Of a stretch of 9,215 nucleotides of DNA, positions 1 through 6,665 are shown piece after piece. A program made the translations under genes and the position numbers. The notes beneath the pieces are model-generated. The model saw nothing but the letters and a program-made list of their open reading frames with translations. It was not told the origin of the DNA and made no database searches. How positions within the stretch are numbered: the stretch's first letter is position 1; each line of letters begins with the position of its first letter. Source of the DNA: a bacterium (GTDB taxonomy: Bacteria > Blakebacterota > Blakebacteria > Blakebacterales > Blakebacteraceae); NCBI GenBank assembly GCA_025774615.1, contig JALGVQ010000115.1:1-9215 (forward strand). Reading direction: 5' to 3'.

Positions 1-599
1 CGTTCCGAACCTGTAACACCCCATCAGAAGCCGTTACCAGGGTGAAGGGGAGCAGGTTTCTCGCGATCGTGGAACCGTGCAGTGACCGGAAGGTCGCCGA
101 GCAGCGCCTGGATGAACTGCGGGAACGATACCGGGATTCCTCCCATGTCTGCTGGGCATGGCGACTCCTCCCGGAACCGGACCCGGGAGAGGCATCCTCT
201 GATGCCGGTGAACCGTCGGGAACCGCAGGCGTCCCCATCCTCAGCGCCCTGCGTTCAGGTGAGTTGTGGAATGTACTCGGAGTGGTTGTACGGTGGTTCG
301 GTGGCACAAAACTCGGACGGGGAGGCCTGATCCGCGCGTATCGCGGCGCCATGGCAGAGGTTATCGAAGAGGCTGATATCATGGAGGAGATCCGCCGCCT
401 GACACTCACGGTCACGGTACCGGTGGAACGGCTGGGGGATATCCACAGAGTGCTCTCTTCGTTCGATGTGACGTATCTTGACCAGTCGGTTGATGGCAGC
501 TCGGCCATAATGGACATTTCGGTGCGTGCAGAGGATCACCTCAGATTGCAGGAGCGGATCGTTGACGCGACCGGGGGGGAAGGAAAGAGTACCTCATGA
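1..599 (+). CDS. YigZ/IMPACT (UPF0029) family protein, 5' partial
   Basis: Member of the YigZ/IMPACT family, small proteins related to the yeast/mammalian IMPACT translation regulator; the bacterial role is not settled. The family core is clear: a VKGSRF segment near the start (nt 39-56), the G-E-P-S-G-T-A-G motif (about nt 208-231), and the V-V-V-R-W-F-G-G-T-K-L-G-R-G-G-L-I-R-A-Y signature (about nt 283-342), followed by the usual C-terminal ferredoxin-like half. A GTG at nt 42 could serve as a start, but the frame stays open to the window edge, and the residues before it (T-P-S-E-A-V-T-R) look like the normal family N-terminus. GTG42 would also begin the protein inside the conserved V-K-x-S-R-F motif. 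I therefore call the gene truncated by the window. The stop TGA overlaps the next start as ATGA, so the two are probably translationally coupled. The family is confident; the function is not. Confidence 0.9.
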   Translation, partial: FRTCNTPSEAVTRVKGSRFLAIVEPCSDRKVAEQRLDELRERYRDSSHVCWAWRLLPEPDPGEASSDAGEPSGTAGVPILSALRSGELWNVLGVVVRWFGGTKLGRGGLIRAYRGAMAEVIEEADIMEEIRRLTLTVTVPVERLGDIHRVLSSFDVTYLDQSVDGSSAIMDISVRAEDHLRLQERIVDATGGEGKSTS

Positions 600-1579
600 A
601 CGATGATGATCTCATCCGGGCCATAGGCATCGATCTGGGTGGGTCTGCGATCAAGAGTGGTCTGGTAAGCAGTAACGGCAGTATCAACGGATTCAGTCGT
701 GTCACCATCGACCGGATGGCAGGGTCAGAGTATCTGCTCGAGAACCTCCAGGCAGAGATCGATCGTCTCACCGCTCTTGCCGAGGAGCGGGGGCTGCAGC
801 TGATCGGTGTGGGCGTCGGCAGTCCGGGCAGTATCGAGCGCTCCACCGGCAGGATACACAAATCCCCCAATTTCAGGGGCTGGGACGACTTTCCCCTGCG
901 TGACAAACTGGTGAAGATGACACCTCTGCCGGTCTATCTGGCCAATGATGTGAACGCCGCCGCGATGGGCGAACTCAAGTTCGGCGCCGGTGGTGACTTC
1001 AGGAATTTCATCATGATCACCCTCGGTACAGGGGTTGGAGGAGCGCTGGTCATACATGGCAGGCTCTATGACGGCGCGGAAGGGTTCGCCGGCGAGATCG
1101 GCCATATGGTGATCGCTCCCGATGGTCCTGAATGCCCGTGTGGCAACAACGGGTGCCTGGAACAGTTCGTGGGAGCTCCCGCGCTCGTCCGCCGCGCCCG
1201 GGAACTCCTGGAGAAGATCGATCTGACCGGCCCTCTCGCGCAGATCGACCCAGAAGAGATCACGGTGGAGGAAATCGGACTGGCGGCCGCTGACGGTGAT
1301 CCGGTCGCCCGGGCAGTCCTGGCCGAGATGGGAAGATGGCTCGGTATCGCGCTCATCTCACTGATCAATGTGCTCGACCCCGACTGCATCCTGGTAGGAG
1401 GAGGTATTGCCCAGGCTGGTCCACCACTCTTCGATGTCATCAGGAGGACAGTGGGTAACCACGCGATGTCTGGCGCCGCAAGGGTCGTCCCCATCATCAC
1501 CGCCACACTGGGACCCCGTGCCGGTACTGCCGGTGCCGGGGCTCTCGCCTTATGGCCGGAACTGACCGCATCAGGGTGA
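596..1579 (+). CDS. ROK-family sugar kinase (glucokinase-like)
   Basis: A 327-residue cytoplasmic ROK kinase that should phosphorylate a hexose such as glucose, or an N-acetylated hexosamine, using ATP. Visible features in order: phosphate-binding D-L-G-G-S at residues 13-17; a G-x-G-S-P-G sugar-domain motif at 73-78; the A-N-D-V-N-A-A-A segment with probable catalytic base D118; the L-G-T-G-V-G-G ATP loop at 143-149; E167 and H170 of the sugar- and zinc-binding E-I-G-H; and the zinc cluster C180-x-C182-G-x-x-G-C187-x-E. No N-terminal helix-turn-helix is present, so this is an enzyme, not a NagC-type repressor. Length is typical. The ATG lies within the ATGA overlap with the preceding gene, with a purine-rich Shine-Dalgarno (AAGGA, nt 580-584) about 11 bases upstream. 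The exact sugar cannot be read from sequence. Its neighbours suggest housekeeping or envelope-sugar metabolism, which is inference. Confidence 0.93.
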   Translation: MNDDDLIRAIGIDLGGSAIKSGLVSSNGSINGFSRVTIDRMAGSEYLLENLQAEIDRLTALAEERGLQLIGVGVGSPGSIERSTGRIHKSPNFRGWDDFPLRDKLVKMTPLPVYLANDVNAAAMGELKFGAGGDFRNFIMITLGTGVGGALVIHGRLYDGAEGFAGEIGHMVIAPDGPECPCGNNGCLEQFVGAPALVRRARELLEKIDLTGPLAQIDPEEITVEEIGLAAADGDPVARAVLAEMGRWLGIALISLINVLDPDCILVGGGIAQAGPPLFDVIRRTVGNHAMSGAARVVPIITATLGPRAGTAGAGALALWPELTASG

Positions 1580-4191
1580 CCGGCATCCGCGTAATGGATC
1601 AGGGAACCGTGACGGGTCGACCCGCAATGGTACCGGCCCTTCTTCTGGCTGTGTTCCTGCTGGGATCGCCTGGAGAAGCGCTGGGTATCACCTCTCATCA
1701 GGAGAGACCGGTCACGACCCGGCAGGATACGATAGCCGTCCCGCCCCCTGACACGATCCTTGCCGTTGAGGGACCGCAGAGCGCAATCCAGGACAGTCTG
1801 GTGACCGGCTGGACGTCACTTGAGAGTGACGGGACGGTGACCACCTTCGTGGGATCACCTGAAGAGCCGGCCTGGATACGCATGCAGGATCTCGAGGTGC
1901 TCGCCGGCATTATCACGTTCGACAGCGAACAGGAAATGATAACCGCGATCCCTCTGCCCGACACCTCTGCGACCGGGGAGGGTAAACCGCTCCATTTGCC
2001 CATCTTCAGGCAGGGCGGCACCGATATGGTGGGAGAGCGGATGTTTTATGATCTCAGGACCGATCGGGGCAAGGTGTACGGTGGACGGACAGAGTATGAG
2101 TTCGGCTACTATCACGGTTCGGAGATCAATGCCTATCGATCGGAGCCCAATTACCTGACGGTGCAGGACGGTCGGTTCACCACCTGCGAGCTGGATGATC
2201 CCCATTACTGGTTTTCCTCTGACAAGATGAAGATCATCCCCGATGACAAGGTGATCGCGAAGGGGATCAGGTTCAATATCCTCGGTATCCAGATCCCACC
2301 CAGGCTTTTCACCATTCCCGGCCTCAACCTCGAGATCTTTCCGCCTCTGCCTTTCATCATCAAGTCGATCAGATCGGGGAGGCAGTCGGGGCTCCTGATG
2401 CCCCAGTACTCCAACAACCCCGGTCTGACAGGTATCACCCTGAAGGGACTCGGGTACTACTGGGCGCCGAGTGACTACTTCGACGCCCGTGTGGCAGCTG
2501 ATTTCACCCAGAAGGTCGGCGTGATCGTGCGGGGACGTGTTCGCTATAAATGGCTCTATCGACTCAATGGAAATATCGAGACCACCTACAACCGCGATCG
2601 CGCTAATGGCATCCTGCGATGGGAGACCCGGTTCAATCACAGCCAGACCATCGATCCCACGTTGCGTATCTCTGCCCGGGGGAACTTCTCATCTTCATCC
2701 GACTTCAACACCAGTATCTCAGATGACCTTGAACGCCGCCTGCAGAGGGTGCTCAGGAGCAACGCGAACCTTTCGAAGCGGTTCTCGAACGGCAGCAACC
2801 TGTCGGTGGCGTTGAGTCAGACCAATTTCCTCGATAAAGGCATCACGGACACGCAGCTGCCTACCGCCACCTTCCGGATCTCCCGCCGGCCGCTGTTCGG
2901 CTCTACCGGACAGCGCCAGGCGAGCGGTGGGCCGGGCGGTCTCTCCGGATTCGGGTTCTCCGCGGACCGCGGTGAGGAGAGTGCCCTGCCGAAGTGGTAC
3001 GAGAACTTCTACATCGATTACAACATGTCACTCCGGTCATCGATCCGGAACCAGCTCCTGGACATGGGCACGGCCGCCGAACGGGACTCGATCACCCAGC
3101 AGGTCGGGATGGAGCAGAAGGCGAACCTTACCTACTCGGGAAAGATCCTGGGCTGGCTCAACCTGCAGCCATCCTTCTCAGCCCGTGAAGCCTGGTACTT
3201 TGGCGATACCGCCCGGGACGAATTCCAGCGCCGCTTCCTCTGGAATTCATCATTACGGGCGAGCACCAAGATCTACGGGATGCTCGACCGTCCCTTCGGG
3301 GCCAATGTGGCCTTCCGTCACGTGGTGGAACCGAGCCTTTCGCTGACCTATGCACCCGACTTCACAGAGCTCGACGATGTTCCCTCCCTCTTCGGAGGAA
3401 ATCCCGGTGGACAGCAGAGACTGAACTACAGTCTGGGTCAGATCTTCCAGATGAAACGGTGGGTCGGGGAGGAGGAACGGCAGTCCGAACTGGCCAGGAT
3501 CACCACTTCGGGATCGTACAACGCCCGCGCGGATGGCCGGAAACTGTCAGATATAAACACTTCACTGATTACGAAAGCCGGGCGCGTATTGAATCTACAG
3601 CTCAGAGCACTGCATTCGCTTTACGAGCCCGATACCGACACGTTCCGGTCGAAGCCGATCATGATGTCGGCCAGCTACCGAAGTTCGATGCGTCTGGACA
3701 GCAGGACGGTGGCCGGTTGGTTTGGCAGAAGGGCCGAAACCGGTGAAGAGGAGGAAGAGCCGGAAAGCGGAGAACTCGCAGAGACACCCGAGACGGAGAT
3801 CCTTGAAGAAGAGGTTCCATTCGGGGTTCCGACGCGAGACGCTGGAAAGCTCAAATCCCCGAGCACCGACAGGGCCCGTGCCGGCGGCGGCAGCTGGAAC
3901 CTGGCAGTGAGCCACAACTACTCCTGGAGAAGGAGCAGTGAGGTCCCGACCCACAGTCTGGACGGCTCTTTGACAGTGAATATTCCGAAGTGGACGTTGT
4001 CTGTTCAAAGTCGATATGACTTCGCCCGCAAGGAACTTGTCAGGATGTCGTTCAACATCTATCGGGACCTGCATTGCTGGGAGGCTCGACTGCAGGTCGT
4101 ACCGACCGGACCGGGAAGGGGATACTGGTTCGTAATCGCCATCAAGGATATCCCTGAGATCAAGTACGAACAGCGAAGAACCGTTTATTGA
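1576..4191 (+). CDS. lptD: LPS-assembly outer-membrane protein LptD (OstA family)
   Basis: Large outer-membrane beta-barrel that, with LptE, inserts lipopolysaccharide into the outer leaflet. The N-terminus has a hydrophobic signal segment (about nt 1627-1686). An LptA-like jelly-roll follows (about nt 1870-2270), including the F-x-T-C-E-L-D-D-P-H-Y-W motif and an I-P-D-D-K-V-I-A-K-G segment. The S-G-R-Q-S-G-L-L-M-P-Q-Y-S hallmark (about nt 2374-2412) marks the entry to the barrel, which runs to the C-terminus and ends with the H-C-W-E-A-R strand (nt 4072-4089) and a final aromatic residue (Tyr). There are only two cysteines, one in each conserved place. A glutamate-rich insertion (nt 3745-3813) interrupts the barrel and probably forms a loop. 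The start is uncertain: GTG1576 overlaps the kinase stop as GTGA, ATG1594 gives a tidier signal peptide, and the longest frame begins at ATG1552. None has a convincing Shine-Dalgarno at normal spacing, so coupling to the kinase is likely. Confidence 0.92.
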   Translation: MTGIRVMDQGTVTGRPAMVPALLLAVFLLGSPGEALGITSHQERPVTTRQDTIAVPPPDTILAVEGPQSAIQDSLVTGWTSLESDGTVTTFVGSPEEPAWIRMQDLEVLAGIITFDSEQEMITAIPLPDTSATGEGKPLHLPIFRQGGTDMVGERMFYDLRTDRGKVYGGRTEYEFGYYHGSEINAYRSEPNYLTVQDGRFTTCELDDPHYWFSSDKMKIIPDDKVIAKGIRFNILGIQIPPRLFTIPGLNLEIFPPLPFIIKSIRSGRQSGLLMPQYSNNPGLTGITLKGLGYYWAPSDYFDARVAADFTQKVGVIVRGRVRYKWLYRLNGNIETTYNRDRANGILRWETRFNHSQTIDPTLRISARGNFSSSSDFNTSISDDLERRLQRVLRSNANLSKRFSNGSNLSVALSQTNFLDKGITDTQLPTATFRISRRPLFGSTGQRQASGGPGGLSGFGFSADRGEESALPKWYENFYIDYNMSLRSSIRNQLLDMGTAAERDSITQQVGMEQKANLTYSGKILGWLNLQPSFSAREAWYFGDTARDEFQRRFLWNSSLRASTKIYGMLDRPFGANVAFRHVVEPSLSLTYAPDFTELDDVPSLFGGNPGGQQRLNYSLGQIFQMKRWVGEEERQSELARITTSGSYNARADGRKLSDINTSLITKAGRVLNLQLRALHSLYEPDTDTFRSKPIMMSASYRSSMRLDSRTVAGWFGRRAETGEEEEEPESGELAETPETEILEEEVPFGVPTRDAGKLKSPSTDRARAGGGSWNLAVSHNYSWRRSSEVPTHSLDGSLTVNIPKWTLSVQSRYDFARKELVRMSFNIYRDLHCWEARLQVVPTGPGRGYWFVIAIKDIPEIKYEQRRTVY
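3745..3813 (+). other. Glutamate-rich insertion within the LptD barrel
   Basis: Thirteen of these 23 codons encode glutamate, beginning with five in a row. A basic and glycine-rich stretch follows (D-R-A-R-A-G-G-G-S-W), after which beta-strand-like sequence resumes. Amphipathic strand patterns lie on both sides, so this is most simply a long loop or periplasmic turn between barrel strands. The reading frame is unbroken and codon use matches its surroundings, so I see no sign of a frameshift. Confidence 0.7.
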
Positions 4192-4215
4192 CGCGGGTTT
4201 TCGCGGGATTGCGAC

Positions 4216-4245
4216 TTGACACTCTTCTTAACTGCTGCCTAAGAT
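4216..4245 (+). promoter_or_regulatory. Sigma70-like promoter of the HU gene
   Basis: A perfect -35 box TTGACA (4216-4221) is followed 18 bases later by TAAGAT (4240-4245), which matches TATAAT at four of six positions. Transcription would start near 4252 and give a leader of roughly 48 bases. The box lies just after the lptD stop, so HU appears to be transcribed independently of the upstream operon. I saw no convincing terminator between lptD and this promoter. Confidence 0.7.
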
Positions 4246-4299
4246 TGAGGCAGGCTTTTGTAGGGAGAGGATTACTATCGACCCCCAGGAGGTGAAAGC

Positions 4300-4572
4300 A
4301 TGACGAAGAAGGAAATCGTCGCGTTGGCAGCAGATGAGGCTGGAATCTCGAAGGCCAAGGCTGAAGTAGCCATCAATGCCGCATTTGACGGAATCACATC
4401 TGCCCTTAAGGGTGGGAACAAGGTGACCTTCGTCGGATTCGGGACGTTCTCAACATCGCACAGGAAAGCTCGCATAGGTCGCAACCCGCGGACCGGTGAG
4501 TCGATCCAGATTTCGGCCAGCTATGTGCCGAAGTTCAAGGCCGGCAAGGCCCTGAAGGACGCCGTCAACTAG
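4300..4572 (+). CDS. hup: DNA-binding protein HU
   Basis: A 90-residue HU/IHF-family nucleoid protein that bends and compacts DNA as a dimer. It begins with the typical M-T-K-K-E-I-V-A-L-A-A helix and carries the family signature G-F-G-T-F-x-x-x-x-R-K-A-R-x-G-R-N-P-R-T-G at about residues 46-66. The proline of R-N-P sits at the tip of the DNA-intercalating beta-arm. The protein ends with the usual F-K-A-G-K-A-L-K-D-A-V-N helix. Length is exactly normal for HU. The start is certain: AGGAGGTGA (4287-4295) lies five bases before the ATG. HU and IHF subunits cannot be fully separated by sequence alone, but A-R-x-G-R-N-P and the short length favour HU. The gene has its own promoter and terminator, as expected for an abundant protein. 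Confidence 0.97.
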   Translation: MTKKEIVALAADEAGISKAKAEVAINAAFDGITSALKGGNKVTFVGFGTFSTSHRKARIGRNPRTGESIQISASYVPKFKAGKALKDAVN

Positions 4573-4615
4573 GAAGACCGGCTGACAGCAGCCTTCAGCA
4601 GTAAGCAGGACTGTT

Positions 4616-4651
4616 AAAAAGGAGCACGGGCTTCGGCCCCTGCTCCTTTTT
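4616..4651 (+). terminator. Intrinsic terminator after HU (UUCG loop)
   Basis: The stem G-G-A-G-C-A (4621-4626) plus G-G-G-C (4628-4631) closes a TTCG tetraloop (4632-4635) and pairs with 4636-4639 and 4641-4646. The only flaw is one C-C mismatch (4627/4640). Five T residues follow (4647-4651) and five A residues precede (4616-4620), so the structure could also work on the opposite strand. The C(UUCG)G loop is an exceptionally stable type. Confidence 0.93.
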
Positions 4652-4656
4652 ACTGG

Positions 4657-4684
4657 TTGAAACCGGCTGTCGAAACGGTACTTT
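4657..4684 (+). promoter_or_regulatory. Candidate promoter of the EamA transporter gene
   Basis: TTGAAA (4657-4662) and TACTTT (4679-4684) are separated by 16 bases, directly behind the HU terminator. The -35 matches five of six consensus bases, but the -10 only about three. The predicted transcription start would fall at about 4691, within a few bases of ATG4693. This is inferred from sequence only, and the weak -10 keeps the confidence low. Confidence 0.4.
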
Positions 4685-4692
4685 GGCCTGCC

Positions 4693-5583
4693 ATGAAACG
4701 CACTACACAGGCAGATATCGTCTTTCTGGGCATCGCCATCCTCTGGGGATCCTCCTTTGCGCTCGCAAAAGGAGCCCTGGCGTATGTTTCTCCGATCTTC
4801 TTCGTCATATTGAGATTTCTGCTTGCCGGTGCCATCTGGGGCGTACTCTGGCAAAAAAAGTTAAAAAATATTTCACAGCCCGGAACGTGGCTCAGAGGGC
4901 TCACTCTGGGAGCCCTTCTGGGTGGAGGTTTTATCTTTCAGACCATCGGTCTCCAGCTGACCGAAGCGAGTATGTCAGGCTTCATCACCGGACTGTGGGT
5001 GGTGATGGTGCCCCTGCTGGTGATCATCATCAGGCGCACCCTGCCGAAGGCGACCTCGATCGTCGGAGTGCTCATCTGTACGGTCGGGCTCTACATCCTC
5101 ACATCACCTTCCGGAGGGGGATTGAACTGGGGTGACATACTCACTCTCGGATCGGCAGTCTGTTTCGCGTTTCATATTGTTTTCGTGGAGATGTTCACCG
5201 CCAACCATGATACCCGCGCCCTGACCCTCATCCAGGCGATCGGGATCCTCGGTCTCAGCATACCCGCCATGCTCCTGCTCGAAACACCCACGGTAGAGTT
5301 GAGCTGGCCGTTCATCTGGAGATGCCTGGTGCTGGGGACCATGGCCGCGGGTACCCTGGCCATGCAGCTGCACTGGCAGCGGTTTATCAGCGCGACCCGT
5401 GCAGCGGTGATCATCACCCTCGAAACCCCGCTGGCAGCGTTTTTTGCCTTCCTCTTCCTGGGCGAGATGCTGACCGGGACCGCCTATGTCGGCGGTGGAC
5501 TCATCTTCCTCGGTGCGCTGGTCGCCGAAGGGGGAGCCCGGCTCTTCAATAACAGAGACCGTCAACAGATACCGACCGGGTGA
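4693..5583 (+). CDS. DMT-superfamily EamA transporter
   Basis: A 296-residue inner-membrane protein with about ten hydrophobic segments arranged as two EamA repeats, the layout of drug/metabolite transporters such as RhtA, YdcZ-like and RarD-like exporters. Typical landmarks are L-G-I-A-I-L-W-G-S-S-F-A in the first helix, L-R-F-L-L-A in the second, and E-T-P-L-A-A-F-F-A-F-L-F-L-G-E near the end of the second repeat. The substrate (amino acid, metabolite or drug) cannot be deduced. I chose ATG4693 because it begins right before the first helix with a short basic N-terminus. A TTG at 4657 is in frame but lies in the candidate promoter and adds residues unlike the family. No Shine-Dalgarno is evident, so initiation may be leaderless. 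The gene converges with the minus-strand peptidase gene. Confidence 0.9.
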   Translation: MKRTTQADIVFLGIAILWGSSFALAKGALAYVSPIFFVILRFLLAGAIWGVLWQKKLKNISQPGTWLRGLTLGALLGGGFIFQTIGLQLTEASMSGFITGLWVVMVPLLVIIIRRTLPKATSIVGVLICTVGLYILTSPSGGGLNWGDILTLGSAVCFAFHIVFVEMFTANHDTRALTLIQAIGILGLSIPAMLLLETPTVELSWPFIWRCLVLGTMAAGTLAMQLHWQRFISATRAAVIITLETPLAAFFAFLFLGEMLTGTAYVGGGLIFLGALVAEGGARLFNNRDRQQIPTG

Positions 5584-5587
5584 CATG

Positions 5588-5652
5588 GACCCGGCCTGAC
5601 AGCCGGTCTGCAGTTCAACTATCGGGATGCGCCCGGATAATCGGGCCGCATC
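5588..5652. other. Two hairpins in the convergent spacer
   Basis: Between the convergent transporter and peptidase genes there are two inverted repeats. The first is C-C-G-G-C (5591-5595) against G-C-C-G-G (5602-5606). The longer one pairs 5626-5635 with 5642-5652, with one bulged C and a six-base loop. Neither is followed by a T-tract on either strand, so they are not classical intrinsic terminators. They may slow polymerase, protect the 3' ends of both mRNAs, or assist Rho-dependent ending. Confidence 0.5.
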
Positions 5653-6548
5653 TAATAACCTGACCGCAGCTTAAAGAAAGCCAGCAGCACATCCATGATA
5701 TCGTCACTGCGATAGGTGATCTCCCAGTCACCGGTACGCTCAGCGCCCGGGTAGTACTGCCCCGGGTAGACGGTGGTCTCATCTTTCAGGGTCAGCACCA
5801 TGGTGAAGGGCGACCGCAATTTGTAGGGCTGGTACCGGTCCAGGTTCCGCAGGGCATCGGTGACACCACTCCGGATCATCTCCCGGGACACTTCGGGATG
5901 GCGGTTGAGCGCCGCCCCACCGATACCTTCTTTTACGGCGACCGAACCGATCTCCCCGAAGAGCCCATCACACTGTTCGCAGATGGTTTTATCACCCGCC
6001 ACGAACACCACCGGTACATCATAGTGACCCGCGATGAGAGCATTGATACCGGCTTCCGGCAAGGAAACGCCATTGATGGAGATGTCCATGACGTTTCCGG
6101 TCATGGTGTGTTCAAGCAGGGCATCGGGGGTGCCGGCCTTGGCGTGATAGCCGATGAAGATGACCGCATCGAACGTCTCGCCGATCCCCTCCATCATGCT
6201 CTTCGGTCCTCCCGACCACTCCCTGAGCAGGAGTGCGCGCCTGTCGAGCAGTTCGGGCAGGATGTTACGGGCCGAACCGTGAGAGTCACGCACCACGATA
6301 TGCGTTGCTCCGGCCGCGACTGCTCCCTCGATGGCCGCATTGGTCTCAAGCGTCATGATCCGGCGGAAGTAACTGTAATCCTTCCCTTCGCGGCTTACCT
6401 CGTTCCAATGAACTACCCCCGTGATTCCTTCCATGTCGACCGAGATGAACACCTTCAGGCCGTCTGTTGACTGACCGTCGACCGATTGCGCCATACCTGT
6501 GGATGCGCATAGCAAAAGAGCGCAGAGTGTCAGAGCCAGTTTCTTCAT
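5652..6548 (-). CDS. Secreted M55-family D-aminopeptidase (DppA-like)
   Basis: A 298-residue zinc peptidase of family M55, which removes N-terminal D-amino acids from peptides; the type member is Bacillus subtilis DppA. The known DppA ligands D8, E10, H60, H104 and E133 correspond here to D38, E40 (in V-D-M-E-G), H90 (in D-S-H-G), H135 (in G-Y-H-A-K-A-G) and E165 (in L-P-E-A-G). The catalytic H115 corresponds to H147 (in E-H-T-M). The offset grows only from 30 to 32 residues, so the active site looks intact. Unlike DppA it carries a Sec signal: K-K, a leucine-rich core, then S-T-G-M-A with probable cleavage after residue 20. It should act in the periplasm, perhaps on D-Ala-containing peptidoglycan peptides (inference). 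ATG6548 is chosen because it starts the signal peptide and has AGGAGAG upstream; the frame stays open to 6614 without better support. It follows the DUF362 gene by 117 bases. Confidence 0.9.
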   Translation of the reverse strand: MKKLALTLCALLLCASTGMAQSVDGQSTDGLKVFISVDMEGITGVVHWNEVSREGKDYSYFRRIMTLETNAAIEGAVAAGATHIVVRDSHGSARNILPELLDRRALLLREWSGGPKSMMEGIGETFDAVIFIGYHAKAGTPDALLEHTMTGNVMDISINGVSLPEAGINALIAGHYDVPVVFVAGDKTICEQCDGLFGEIGSVAVKEGIGGAALNRHPEVSREMIRSGVTDALRNLDRYQPYKLRSPFTMVLTLKDETTVYPGQYYPGAERTGDWEITYRSDDIMDVLLAFFKLRSGY

Positions 6549-6552
6549 GATT

Positions 6553-6559
6553 CTCTCCT
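6553..6559 (-). promoter_or_regulatory. Shine-Dalgarno deciding the M55 start
   Basis: On the minus strand AGGAGAG lies four bases before ATG6548. It selects the start directly ahead of the M-K-K signal peptide and argues against a longer form beginning at 6614. Confidence 0.75.
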
Positions 6560-6665
6560 GTCCAGATATCCACTGCATTCGCTGTTCAGCAGCTATCAGA
6601 ATCCGGTGAAACATTCCTCAGATGGTTCCTGCCAGCCGAAGCCTTGAGCTCCGGGCCCAGTGGTC

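Noticed and set aside
1066-2640. Long open frames on the minus strand opposite the kinase and the start of lptD.
   Set aside because: They lie antisense to confident genes, have no recognisable domains or Shine-Dalgarno, and fit the frame openness expected in GC-rich coding sequence.
4195-4210. CGCGGG-TTTT-CGCGGG just after the lptD stop, considered as a terminator.
   Set aside because: It is a direct repeat, not an inverted one, so it cannot form the needed stem.
5652-6614. A longer form of the M55 protein starting at 6614.
   Set aside because: It places 22 unrelated residues before a good signal peptide, while ATG6548 has its own Shine-Dalgarno.
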